Of a stretch of 64,000 nt of DNA, positions 1-10,439 are shown one piece after another. The stretch lies in assembly GCF_028372415.1 (NCBI RefSeq), contig NC_092875.1, forward strand, positions 55,841,228-55,905,227, written 5' to 3'. Each line of letters opens with the position of its first letter. Within the stretch, counting starts at the first letter, position 1. Below the pieces are notes generated by a model. It had not been told where the DNA came from, ran no database searches, and saw nothing but the letters and a program-made list of their open reading frames with translations. The DNA is from Notamacropus eugenii. Its lineage: Eukaryota; Chordata; Mammalia; Diprotodontia; Macropodidae. Made by a program: the position numbers and the translations under genes.

Positions 1-150
1 TATACTTATCCCTATTTTACAGATGAGGAAACTGAGACCCAGAGAGGTTAAGTAACTTGCCCAGGGTCACAGAGCTAAATGTCTGAGGAAGGATTTGAAT
101 TCAGATCTCCCTGAATCCAAGTGCCACCTACCTGTCAGGGGTGAGGAGGT
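1..150 (-). repeat. MIR-type SINE, antisense
   Basis: The run 'acagatgaggaaactgag' followed by 'ttgcccagggtcacagagct' is the reverse complement of the MIR core. The element is cut by the window start. Confidence 0.75.
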
Positions 151-344
151 GGGAACATAGGGCTTGCGTCTGAGATAAATATAAGAACTGGTCTTTCAGA
201 GGTGAGCTGATAGGCTTGACCTTAATACTCCAAGATAGGAGGTTGGAGAGATGTCCCTTAAAGTGGAGGTGGGTGATTCTGGCCTTCTGAACTTCTCTGG
301 TAAGCTGACCCACCTCTCTCCCATGTGCTGAAGAGATCATAGGG

Positions 345-500
345 TCATAACTCTAGGGATAGAAAGGACCTCTCATTTTACAGATGAGGAAATGTACGTT
401 CATAGAGGTTCAATGACTTGCCCAAGGTCACACAGTAATAAGCATCAGAGCCAAGATATGAACTCGAGTCCTCTGATCAGTACTTCTGCTCTTGTGGAAT
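345..500 (-). repeat. MIR-type SINE, antisense
   Basis: It carries 'ttttacagatgaggaaatg' and 'cttgcccaaggtcacacag' in the order expected for a reversed MIR. The 200 bases before it hold no recognisable feature. Confidence 0.7.
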
Positions 501-1061
501 TGGTATTGTAGAAGGACTCAGGCAGGGGGTGGGGATCAACCCCAGGAGAAAGGGTTTTTTAATGGAAGAAGTCAGGAGTGGAATTCCCAGCCCCCTCCTC
601 ACCCTCACTTCCAGCCTCCCTCTCCCCAGTGTAGGTTGAGTAACAGCCCCCACCTGTAGTTATTTCTGGGGCTGGTGACGTGTGCCGTTAGGCTTCATTG
701 TTTCCTGCTCCCTAGGAGCTCCCGCCTCTGCCTCCCCTACAGTTCCCACATGGGATCCCACCTTCCACTCCCCAGGTCCTTGAGCATGGGACCCTTTGCC
801 AACACTAAAACTTAATCCTTACTCTCTAACTGCAAGAGGGTTGGACTTGGTGAGTTCCCGAGTTATAGAACATCAGCTGGGACAGATGAGGAAATAGGAT
901 CTGTGCTGGGACCACAGGCTGGGGACGAGGCATGGTTGATATTGGGGGTGGTCAGAGTTCGGTGGGGAATGGGTGTTATAGGAAACTGGGATTCCTGCAA
1001 GGTCTCACAGTGAGTTGGGAGGAACAGGAATCAAGGTATCCTGACCCTTGACTCTGCCATT
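501..1061. other. Non-repetitive intergenic stretch, no gene seen
   Basis: I see no conserved coding segment, splice-site pair or RNA gene here. The bases around 580-780 are C-rich and could be unique sequence. I looked for NDUFA13-like exons and did not find them. Confidence 0.4.
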
Positions 1062-1382
1062 CCACAGGCTCTCCCCCATAGTGAGAATGCTCACTTCTGC
1101 TTCCTGGCTTCCCTCGATGCCTTCAGGTCTCAGCTAAAAATCCCACCTTCTGCAAGAAGTGTTTCCTTGCCCCTGAATGCTCTCAATACCAGAGCTAATC
1201 TGAGATTACCTCCAGTTTACCTCATATATATCCTTTACATTCATAGTTATTTGCATGTTGAGAATTAGAATGGGAGCTCTTTGAAGGCAGGGTCTGTCTT
1301 TTGCCTTTCTTTGGATCTCCAGCATGGAACACAGAGCTTGGCACATAGTAGGTACTTAATAAATGCTTGTTGGCTGACTCCC
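1062..1382 (+). repeat. L2 LINE 3' end
   Basis: The segment ends with 'ctctttgaaggcagggtctg' and 'cttggcacatagtaggtact' then 'taataaatgcttgttg', the typical 3' end of L2 in sense orientation. Upstream 'tctcagctaaaaatcccacc' fits the preceding part of L2. Confidence 0.8.
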
Positions 1383-1879
1383 AGGCCAGTGCTTTTCGAG
1401 TACATCAGCCACTTCCCTTCCCCCACTCCACTCCATGGTTCCCTGTGAGAGCTTTAATTACCACTTAAGCAGGGAAATGATTCCCAAATTGGCTGGGGGA
1501 AGAGCTGGCGAGATGATACTGTCTCCTGTCGGCCTGCTCCTCCCTTCCTTTTGTTCCCCCAGAGAGAGTGGAACTTTTGGGAACAAAGTGAGGGGAGGGG
1601 AAGGGAGGCAGGAGCAAACAATCTCTTTCAGCTCCCTCAATTTCCATCATTCTCCCCCCCCCCCTCCACTTCCTAATTCCTTCAGCCTAAATTCAGAGGG
1701 AGGCTGGGATAGGTGGAATGATTAAATGGCAACATCTTGGAAAGGTGATGTTTCTTGCTGTACCTGCTGAAGTTGGCTTCTTTCTAAAGAAGTCCACCAG
1801 GAAGGGGGTTGGGACCTTGCCTGTGGCCAAGGTCTCTTCTCCTGCCCATCCACTGAATTGATCCTTCATGTTCTCCTTT
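1383..1879. other. Intergenic, no gene recognised
   Basis: Small open frames on both strands here (about 60-96 codons) have no recognisable domain and overlap a poly-C tract near 1656. I treat the stretch as non-coding. Confidence 0.4.
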
Positions 1880-2640
1880 CCTTATCTTCATTCTATTTTC
1901 TAAAGTCAGATGCCCTATAAAGGTCTCTTCCTTGGCAACCTCAACCATACCCATGACTTTAGCTACTCCTTACTGGGTAGATGACTCCCTGATTTTTTTT
2001 AAGTTTCTGTCTTGGATTTCTAATTTCCTGCTGGACCTCTCTTGAAAGTACCACTTCACATTTGGTTTGATTTAAGATCATAGATTTAGAGCTGAGAGGT
2101 CAACTAGTCCACACTCCCCATTTTATATGTAAGGAAAAGAGGCCTAGATTGAGTGACTTGCCCAGTTGGTTTAGTTAGGGGAAGAGCTGAAATTCAAACT
2201 CAGCTCCTCAGGCTCTAAATCCAGCATTTGAGATTCCCCAACATACCCTAAATTGAATTCCACATCACTCTTCCCCCATTTCTGTCAAAATTGCCCCTCC
2301 TCCCTAATTCCCTGTTTCAGATGACATCACCTTCCTTCCAGTTACTCAGGCTCAGAACCTCAGAGTCATCCTAAAATTTTTCTTCATCTTCACCCCCTCA
2401 CACCCAATCATCTGCTAAAGTCTTCTTGATTCTACCCCTGGAAAAGTAAACAAAATAATGTTTCTTGCATCTATCCCCTCTGCTTGGCACAAGCATCCTC
2501 ATTCAGGTGTGGGATTAATGTAACAGCCACCTAATTGATTACCCGCTCTCACCTCCAGGCTCTCTTCTAACAGGTCCATTTTGGAGCAACTCAAAATGTC
2601 AGCAAATTCTTCCTTATTTTTAGCTAACGTTTGCCTCCTT
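1880..2640 (+). repeat. L2 LINE fragments interrupted by a MIR
   Basis: The segment has L2 ORF2-derived text such as 'cagagtcatcctaaaatttt' and 'cacccaatcatctgctaaag'. A MIR in the opposite orientation sits inside it at about 2080-2235, so the MIR landed in the L2. Confidence 0.6.
2080..2235 (-). repeat. MIR-type SINE nested in L2, antisense
   Basis: 'attttatatgtaaggaaaag' then 'gagtgacttgcccag' is a diverged reversed MIR core, with L2 text on both sides. Confidence 0.65.
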
Positions 2641-3744
2641 CAAACTCCTTCTGGTCCACCCCTGCCCTCTCCCTCCCCCATTGGCTCTAGTCCTTCTCTC
2701 TGGAGCCAAGCAGAACAAATTGAGTCCATCTTCCCCCACCAATAGCCATAAGTCTGTTGGCAGGGGATGTTAGGAAGGATATTGAATTTACCAGCAATGT
2801 GAATGAGGACAAGTCACTTCTCCTCTTTTAGGCCTTGGTATCCCTGCTTTGTAAAATGGGCAGAATCATTGTTGCTGTCTCTCCCCTTCAGAGCTGTTGG
2901 GAAGATCCAATGAAAGTTAATGGATGGAGAGTCACTATGTAAATGTAGAGCAGTGTAGACCTTGGAGCTATTAGTGGTCATTATTAATCTCTTCTTACCC
3001 TTGGCTGCCCAAAGCACTTAGTTCTCAAGTGGGGAGCCCCCACCACCCCAGACATTACTCCCTCTTAACCTCAGAAAGAGATATCCAAGATACCGGTCTG
3101 CCAAGGAAAGGGATTTTTCTCATAGGATCTATTTCACTTCCAAGGGTCTTTTTTGGATGAGAGTCAAGAGGAGGGAAAGGTTGGACCCAGATGTCTATCT
3201 ACTTGAAATTTGTACTGTCTCTTTAGGAGCTATTTCCCAGTGGAAATTCCAATCACCATAGAGAAAATGGACCTGTTCTCATTGCCCATCCTCTTTACTT
3301 CCATTTCTCCTCCCCCTTTTCCCCTACCCTATGCTGGTCTGCTGCTCAGACTGTGAGAGCCCCTTCCAACACACTTGAGCAGATGGAAAGACACAGAACA
3401 TTAGGATGTGGTCAGCAAAATTTATCTTTTGCTTCTATTGAGTCTTTTTTCAGTGGCACCAGGGCAGTGAACTCGTGTGGTGCCATTGCTTCCTATTTTC
3501 TCCACCATGACCTTCAACACCTTGGTCCAGGTCTAACAGTGACTGGGACTTTACAATGTCGGCTTCAGAGGCTCAGAGAGAGGGAAAGCACAGGGCCAAA
3601 GTCATACCAGTTGCAGTAGGAAGTAGAGTTGAGATGATAATCATAGATTTTTAGAGCTAAGAGGGGATTATCCAAATCTTTAATTTCATAGATGAGATCC
3701 TTAGGTGATAGAATGTTAGAGCTATTATCAGAACAGGGCTAGCG
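2641..3744. other. Intergenic with MIR relics, no gene
   Basis: A sense MIR relic lies at about 2790-3000 ('aagtcacttctcctc' then 'tgtaaaatgggcagaatc'). A weaker antisense one lies near 3560-3630. The rest, including an 88-codon open frame at 3353-3619, shows no recognisable domain. Confidence 0.5.
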
Positions 3745-3885
3745 CAGGGGTTCCTAGCCTTCTTGTGTGTGTCCTGGACCCCTTTGGCAGTGTGGTGAAG
3801 TCTTCAAATGTCTTAGATCATGGCCTTAAATGCATAAAATAAAATACATAGGATTATAAAGACAACCAATCACATTGAAATATAG

Positions 3886-3941
<56 letters not shown>

Positions 3942-3978
3942 ATCCCCAAATTCATGTGTCCCAGGTCAAGAACTCTTG
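3745..3978. mobile_element. Short DNA-transposon-like element, copy 1
   Basis: The ends form terminal inverted repeats: 'caggggttcctagcc' on the left and 'ggtcaagaactcttg' on the right. The interior 'aataaaatacataggatta' recurs in the related copies near 9955-10165 and 17035-17250. The flanks 'ctagcg' and 'ctagag' may be the remains of a target duplication. The structure suggests a non-autonomous hAT-like element. The family name is not known to me. Confidence 0.5.
3886..3944. repeat. (TATC)n microsatellite
   Basis: About 14 tandem TATC units. The tract sits inside the DNA-transposon-like element. Confidence 0.95.
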
Positions 3979-3984
3979 CTAGAG

Positions 3985-4110
3985 ATAGTCTAGTTCACGA
4001 CCCTCATTTCACAGATGGGAAAACTGAGACTTTAACAAGAGAGATGACTGGTTCATGATCATGCAACGAATTGGGGCAGAGCTGGGAGGCTGGTTTATAA
4101 TTACTGACAA
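3985..4110 (-). repeat. MIR-type SINE, antisense
   Basis: It contains 'catttcacagatgggaaaac' followed by a decayed 'ggcagagctggga' tail. Confidence 0.6.
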
Positions 4111-4428
4111 TTGGGATTTTCATTGTCCTGGGTGGGATGGGCACAAGATGAGCCCAGGAGCTGGTCCTTGGGGCCCAGCCAATACCACACAGCTGCTCCC
4201 AATCCCCTTAATTAGTCAGGCTGGAAATGAACAATGTACAAATGACCCCTTTCAGACTCTGGAGAACAAGGGGTGCTGACTGATGAAAAAATAATCCAAC
4301 CTACCATTAGCATGGGGGAAGAACTTCCTCTTCCTCCTCCTTCCCCCTGTGACCACCCACCCTTCCCCCACCCTGTTTGGGAATAGGCCAATCACCCATC
4401 CAAGGCTTGGTCTCCATCTTCACATTCC
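4111..4428. promoter_or_regulatory. Unique non-coding block, possible regulatory element
   Basis: This block is not recognisable as a repeat although repeats lie on both sides. Within about 60 bases it packs a CCAAT box, an E-box CAGCTG, a homeodomain-like TTAATTAG and a SOX-like AACAATG (4180-4240). This is inference from motif density only; a 74-codon open frame through it has no recognisable domain. Confidence 0.25.
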
Positions 4429-4429
4429 T

Positions 4430-4700
4430 TCACAGAAGCTCAGAGTTGGATGGGATCTCAGAGGCTATCTGGTCCAAGCTATACCTGAACAAGAAATCTC
4501 TTTCCATATTCCCAATAAGAAATTTTCCTACCTCTCCTTGAAGATCTCTAGGGAGGTGGAACTCAATATCTCTGGAAGCAACTCATTTTACTTTGGGATC
4601 ATTTTTATTGTTAGGATGTTTTCTCTTGAAGTAAGTCTATACGCCTCTAACTTCTCCCCATTGAACATCTCCACTTGACTGTCCCCTTAGCATTGAAAAC
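4430..4700 (-). repeat. L3/CR1 LINE fragment, antisense
   Basis: The text from 'cagagttggatgggatctca' to 'tttcctacctctccttgaag' matches the layout of the longer antisense L3 fragment at 35570-35930. Confidence 0.5.
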
Positions 4701-4739
4701 CGAAATTATCACCTTCCTCCCAACCCACTCCTCTTCTAA

Positions 4740-4920
4740 CTTGAATGGATAAAAGAACTCATTAATCCCCAGATATATGGTGGGCACTGTTTGAAGTTCT
4801 GGGGATACAAAATACACAAGTGAGACAGCCCTTGATATCCTCAAGCAGCTTCCATTCTAACAGGAGGAGACAACACATAAAGGGGAGTGGGGTCCAAAGA
4901 AGGGAATTTTGGTCTAGGAA
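4740..4920 (-). repeat. L2 LINE 3' end, antisense
   Basis: 'ggtgggcactgtttgaagtt' then 'ctggggatacaaaatacaca' and 'ttccattctaacaggaggag' is a reversed L2 3' end. Confidence 0.65.
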
Positions 4921-5644
4921 TTCATAGGGATGGCAAGAGTGAAAAGGCAGTAGATTGTCACAACCTTTCTATTAGCAGTGGTGGCATTGGTTTGATGACC
5001 ATCCTGAGAGGAAGATGTAGAAAATGAAGAGAGTTGTGGGTGACTGACAGGGATGGGTAGATGGCAAGAGGTCAGGCAGTCCCAGGGTTCCAGTTGATTG
5101 ATTGTATGAGCTGTCCCCATGGTCTAGGGACAGCTAGATCTAGTAAGTTCCAGGAGTTTGTACTCATTCACCTCTCAGGATAGCTACACTTCAGTGCTGA
5201 GTTTTAAAGCTGAATGGTTCATCCCCAAGGAAGGGCACATTGTCTCTGGAATCTCATATTGGAAAGTGTCAGGGGCCCCACAATATGTCCATTCACTCAA
5301 GTTCCTTGGTTGGGAATCTTCCTCTGTACTCTCACTCTGTCTAATTATTTGCCAGGTTTGGTTTATTCTACCCACGTAGCATTTCTTACATTCTTTCCTT
5401 CCTTTCCACTTCTTTCTAATGGCATATTTTATTTTACATCATCAAGATTTCCCCTTGTATCCCCTCTCCTATTCCATCCTGTCCCCTCCCTATCCTAGAG
5501 AGCCATCCCTTATAACAAAGAATATTGTTTAGAAAAGGAAGGACAGGTAAAAAATCAACTCATTGAGAAAACCTGATACTATATACAGTGTTCTATACTT
5601 CCTCCTTCACTTTATCCTCACCCTCTGCAAAGGAGCAGGGAAGG
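4921..5644. other. Intergenic, no gene recognised
   Basis: Several overlapping open frames of 60-95 codons occur on both strands at 5158-5498. None shows a domain, a splice-bounded exon or a coding bias. No repeat is clearly recognisable. Confidence 0.35.
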
Positions 5645-6600
5645 TATCTTTTTTTTTCTTTCTTTTAAAAATAATATTTTATTTTTTCTCCAGTTATATG
5701 TAAGGACATTTTTTTGATATTCATTTAAAAATTTTTTTTGAGTTCCAAATTTTCCCTCTCCCTCCCTTCCCTGCCCCTTCCCTGAGATAGTAAGAATTTG
5801 GTAGATTATACATGTTCAGTCATGCAAAACATATTGAAGGTATCTTTATATCTCATCTTTGGGATCGAGTTAATTCTGTCCTTTCACAACATTCCATTTT
5901 GATTAATTTGTGGTGGCAATTTTTACTGCTTTTCTGGTTCTGCCTACTGCACTTTGTATGAATTCATGTAAATCTTCTCAAACTTCTCTGTATTCGTTAT
6001 GTTTGTCATTTCTTATAGCACATTAACATTCACATACCCTCATTTGTTTAGCAATTCTTCAACCAATGGGCATCTACTTTGTTTCCAGCCCTTTGCTACC
6101 CCAGAATGTACTACTATGAATACTTTGGTTTATATGGAACCATTCTTTTTGTTAATGCCCTCATTGCCATAAATGAGTCTAATGCCACAGGCATTTTAGT
6201 TGCTTTATTTGCATAATTCCAGAATTATTCATAATTCCATACTTACCAGAACAATTGTACCAATTCACAACTGCACTAATAATGCCTGAGTATGCCTGTC
6301 TTTTCACAAACCTTCCCATATTGGTTATATCCATTTTGGTCATCGTTGCCAATTTTCTAGGTGTGAAGTAAAAGCTCGGGGTTGTTTTTTGCATTTCTCT
6401 TATTAGTAAGTTGAAGCATTCTTTCATATGTTTATTTTTAAAATTTAATTAATTTATTTGTTTTCAGTTTTCAACAATCACTTCCATAAGTTTTAAATTT
6501 TCTCCCCCTCATATGTTAATAGTTTGCAATTTTTCTTTTGAGAAGTGCTCATATCTTTTATCTACTTCTTCACTGAGGAATAGTGTGTATACAGTAACCT
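5645..6600 (-). repeat. L1-like LINE 3' region, antisense
   Basis: The T-rich start at 5649 looks like a reversed poly(A) tail. It is followed by 'gagttccaaattttccctct' and later by 'caattcttcaaccaatgggc' and 'ttcatatgaatt'-type text seen in antisense L1 3' regions. Related copies lie at 9685-9890, 28050-29120 and 43866-44479. Confidence 0.6.
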
Positions 6601-6678
6601 TTTAATAGGTCTCCCCACCTCAGGTTTCTTCACACTCTATCTCCACGCAGCTGCTGGGACGATATTCCTAAAGTACAG

Positions 6679-6796
6679 TTTAACCCTGGAGTCAGGAGGA
6701 ATTGAGTTTAAATCCAGGCTCAAATCTGGATTTAGCTGTGTGACCCTGGGCAAGAGAATTAATCCAAATTACCTTGCCAAAAAAAAAAAAAAAAAG
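6679..6796 (+). mobile_element. 5'-truncated tRNA-derived SINE with target duplication
   Basis: The SINE body carries 'ctggagtcaggagga' and 'ctgtgtgaccctgggcaag' and ends in a run of 16 or more A. The 9-mer 'aaagtacag' flanks both sides (6670-6678 and 6794-6802), as expected for LINE-mediated insertion into the surrounding L2. Confidence 0.75.
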
Positions 6797-7589
6797 TACA
6801 GGTTTGACAATGTTACTCCTCGCTCAAAAAGCTACGATGATTCCCCATTACCTTCAGGATCAAACATAAAGTCTTGTTGGGCATTTAAAGTCCTTCACAA
6901 TCTGGCTTCAACCTTAGATTTATTTCTTATCACTCTCCTTCACATACGCTATGGTCAAGCCCTACTGTCCTACTTGTTCCATGCCTCCCCCTGCCCCAAT
7001 CCTCCTCACATCCCTATGGCCATACTCACCCATTTACCCGGCTCCCCTCCATCCAAACCACACACTTCACAGGACATTTCATATCTCATTCTGGGACTTC
7101 AGAGATTCATTCTTGACTATTTTCCACCTCTCTTAGTCTGACTTCCTAAAATTTAATTCCATAGTATCCTTCCTATCCTTTCCCTGAATTCTTTAAAAGC
7201 TCTTCTCCCCAAATTCAAGTGTGCATGTCAAACCGTACTTGTGGTGGTCCCGTCCTCTATCCCAAACTTTAGGAGGGCAGAGTTACTCCCTCCCAAGGTC
7301 TCCATTATCCTCGCCCCAGCACCCATCTCTTTCTCAGGTCCAGAATAGAATTCTGCTTTGTTGGTTCCTTGACATTTATCTTTCCAGCCATGTTTTATAT
7401 GTCACACTCCTTTCTATCTAGTCACATTGGCCTTCCGTTCCTCACACAGGACATTCCATCTCTGGCCTTCATGCATCTGTACTGACCATTCTACATTCCT
7501 GGAATGTGCTCATTCCTCATAGAATTCCTCTCTTCTTTTAGAACTCAGCTCAAGTACCACCTTCCACATGGAGCCTCCCTAATGATCTC

Positions 7590-7905
7590 ATTTTTATGGC
7601 AACTAGGTAGAGAAGTAGATAGAGTGCTGGATTTGGACTCAGGAACACCTGAGTTCAAACCTCACCTCAAGTTGTATGACCTTGGGTGAGTCACTTAACC
7701 TTTTTCAGTTTAGTTTTCTCATCTGTAAAATGGGAATAACAATAGCACCTACCTTATAGGAATCAAATTTTATCTATCTATATCTATATCTATATACATA
7801 TATACACATATATACATATAGACACATGTGTGTGTATATACACATATACATAAATATATAAATAAAATTCTTGGAAAACTGAAAGTACTGTATAAATGGT
7901 AACTA
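7590..7905 (+). repeat. tRNA-derived/MIR-like SINE with internal AT-rich microsatellite
   Basis: The SINE head 'ggcaactaggtagagaag' and body 'gacctgag'-like text with 'gagtcacttaacc' and 'ctgtaaaatgggaataac' are clear. A TATATC/ATAC microsatellite occupies about 7770-7865 inside the tail. Confidence 0.7.
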
Positions 7906-8189
7906 TTTTTGTTATTTTTAGTTTTCTTCATACATACACACATATTTGTCTCCCCTGTTAGAATATAAATCCCTTCAGAATAGGGACTATTTCATTCCTT
8001 GTATTTCTATTCTCCATTGCTTCATAATGATGCCCGACTCTTAATCAGTGTTTGTTGATTGACACCTACTTGCTTGTTTTAGTGTAGTCTCTCTTGGGTT
8101 ACCCCCACCTCAACTTCTCTGTCCTTTTAGGAATAGAGGAAGAAGTGTCTTGTCCAAAGAAATGTTTGTTAAGTGTTGGATCGAAGGGG

Positions 8190-8365
8190 TTATTGTCCTC
8201 TGTCCTTTGTTCTAGAAGAGGACCATGACATCAGAGAGAGGATGCCATGATGTGCAAGTGAATTGGATTTAAGTGAGGGAGGGCTGTACAGAGTCACTCT
8301 CTCCTCCAGAGCCATCCAGGGCGACTGGAGATGGCCCAGGATGCAGTGGGGGACTTTGGCCTTTC
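8190..8365 (+). repeat. Marsupial interspersed repeat, probably an RTE-related SINE
   Basis: 'agaagaggaccatgacatca', 'gcaagtgaattggatttaag' and 'ggagatggcccaggatgcag' are the landmark strings of a repeat I associate with marsupial genomes. The family name is uncertain. Confidence 0.55.
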
Positions 8366-9004
8366 CAAGCTAAGATCTCTAGTCTCAGATTGAGTGCGGG
8401 GTAGGATAGAAAGCAGGACTGTCTAGAAATGAAGGGTAGGGGGCTAGTAATGTGGTGTATAGGATAGTGTTCTCAGCAGAGATGGGTCAGGGGTGACTGG
8501 AAATTCCTTCTTACTTGACTTCTATTTGCCAGGCAATTTAAGCCCTGGCTATAACTATAGGGTAGTGGACCTGGACAAAGGGACTTTAGTCTAGGTTCTG
8601 CTCCCCACCCCCAATTCTTCTATGACCTCAGTCAGCAGAATTCTTCTTTCTGATCTTTAGTTTTCTCATCTATTAAATGGAAGCATTGGATTATATCCAG
8701 GAAGATCCAAAATATGAGCCATAGGACAGATGTAGCCTGCTTGACCCTACGGTGCAGCTGGCCTCAGATCTTCAGCAAAAACATTTCAAATCCTAATTAA
8801 TAGGCAAATAGAACCTAATTATATACTCAAGTCAACCAGGAACTGATGCCAGGTGTTATGGTAACAGGCTTGAGTCAATTACTAATTGCAGTTGAAGCTG
8901 ACTGTAACGAATTATAGGATTAAATTAATTTAGCCCAGACATATGGATTTCTGATGAGATGACTTACTATATAAACATATGGATATTTCTGGACTAGAGG
9001 AGCT
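8366..9004. other. Intergenic with a sense MIR relic and an AT-rich unique block
   Basis: A sense MIR lies at about 8560-8700 ('ctatgacctcagtcagcaga' then 'ctattaaatggaagcattgg'). The AT-rich stretch 8700-9000 has no recognisable repeat or gene. Confidence 0.45.
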
Positions 9005-9120
9005 GCGTTTTATGTTCTGAGGGTTCTCCTACTTCTGATTTTCTATGTTCTAAGGGCCCTCTCAGCTCTGATATTCTGTTTTAAGGGCCCTTATAGCCTA
9101 CAGTCTTATAATCTTAGAAA
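9005..9120. repeat. Short array of about 33-bp units (locus A)
   Basis: About three diverged copies of the motif 'ctctgatattctgttttaag' plus 'ggccctctcag'. The same unit is arrayed at 20645-20910, 53455-53690 and 55390-55580. Confidence 0.6.
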
Positions 9121-9149
9121 CCTGTCCTGCTGTGACATTTCTTTTCCAG

Positions 9150-9484
9150 CGCTATAATTGAGTAACTTGGAATGGGACCACGAGAGGGCAGTAGCACCTC
9201 ATTTAAGATGCTACCAGGAGCTCGGAGGAAAGCGGGGTCCATCAGCCTTCCTGCCTCGAATTCTGAGCTCCCAGAGTTCCAGGAATCCTACCCCCCGGGT
9301 CAGGGACCCTGAGGCTCAAGGAAGGAACAAAAGATTTGGGGAAAGTTTGCCCCTAATTCTGTGTCCCCTGGCTCTGATACCCTTGTTACACTGAAACGTA
9401 CAAAGAATAGGATGCTTAGGTATCGTGGGACCCAAATTCTAGCCCTAGCTTTGGCAAACTTTTATCCCACCTCACCTTGAACCC
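9150..9484. other. Unique block with a CTCF-like motif
   Basis: The string 'ccacgagagggcagtagc' at 9178-9195 resembles the core of the vertebrate CTCF motif on the + strand. A 78-codon open frame overlaps it but shows no domain. Occupancy cannot be judged from sequence. Confidence 0.25.
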
Positions 9485-9680
9485 GAGGAAAAAACCATGA
9501 ATTTAACCAGAATTGCAGTCCTGGGACTCCAACTCATTACTACATGTATGCCCTTGGACAATTTCTCATTTCCTTTTTCTCATTTATAAATGGAAGAGTT
9601 GAAACATAATATCTTACAGCCTCTTCTAGCCTTTTGTGGTAGAGTTTGGGAAACAAATTATAAACCTGGAATGGAGGCAT
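9485..9680 (+). repeat. MIR-type SINE
   Basis: 'cctgggactccaactcatta' through 'tcatttataaatggaagagt' and 'cttctagccttttgtggtag' reads as a sense MIR. Confidence 0.55.
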
Positions 9681-9684
9681 GAGA

Positions 9685-9890
9685 TTTTATTTTATTTACT
9701 TATTTCAAAAAATTTATTTCGTATTTTATTTTTCCCCAGTTCCATGTAAAAACAATTTTTAACATTTGTTTTTAAAACTTTGAGTTCCAAATTATCTCTC
9801 TTCCTCTTCCCCCACTTTCTGTCTTTCTCTCCCCCCCCACTTTGAGATGGCAAGCAATTCAATATAGGTTATACATATGTAGTCAGAGAC
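9685..9890 (-). repeat. L1-like LINE extreme 3' end, antisense
   Basis: T-rich sequence then 'gagttccaaattatctctct' and 'gagatggcaagcaattcaat' matches the start of the longer antisense copy at 5645. Confidence 0.6.
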
Positions 9891-9954
9891 ATGAGATTTC
9901 AGTAATGGGAGAATTGGAATGAGAGATTTACAGCTGGAAGGAACCTTAGCCTGG

Positions 9955-10165
9955 GCTTTTTTTACCTTTTCTGTGTTGCTTCTCTGGACATCTTTTTGGA
10001 AGAATCTTGATAAATGCATAAAATTAAATATATAGGATCACAAAGGAAACCAATTATATTTAAATAAAGATCTATTTTTTTCTTTTCTGAATTCATGGAC
10101 CCCCTGAAGTCAGACCTCTTGCAAGTCTATGGATCCCAAAGTTAAGAACCTCTGTTTTTTTAAAC
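9955..10165. mobile_element. Short DNA-transposon-like element, copy 2
   Basis: The interior 'taggatcacaaaggaaacca' and the right end 'aaagttaagaacctctg' match copies 1 and 3. The left end is decayed. Confidence 0.5.
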
Positions 10166-10219
10166 TTGTCTTATTTTTTAAGTTCAGAATAAAATAAATT
10201 AAATTAAAAGAAAAAGAAC

Positions 10220-10380
10220 CTCTGTTCTAGTCTAACCTCGTCATTTTATAGATGGGGAAACTGAAGAAAACTTTGAAGATGATCACTCTTCCAAAGTCAT
10301 ACAGGAAGAATCAGGATTTAAACTCATCTTATTTGACTCCACTCATTTGACAGTTCTTTCTCCTGCACCATATTTCCTCT
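10220..10380 (-). repeat. MIR-type SINE, antisense
   Basis: It has 'tcattttatagatggggaaa' and 'caggaagaatcaggatttaa' in reversed MIR order. Confidence 0.65.
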
Positions 10381-10439
10381 TTTCCAAACAGATACTAGCA
10401 GAATACATACTAAATCTTCTACTTGCCTTAGCGATAATT

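Larger units (their letters stand above)
6600..8065 (+). repeat. L2 LINE carrying two SINE insertions
   Basis: L2 text runs from 'caggtttcttcacactctat', through 'gattccccattaccttcagg' and 'aaagtccttcacaatctggc', to a 3' end 'gttagaatataaatcccttc' near 7960. SINEs interrupt it at 6679-6796 and about 7590-7905. The 133-codon open frame at 6740-7141 is LINE-derived, not a host gene. Confidence 0.7.
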
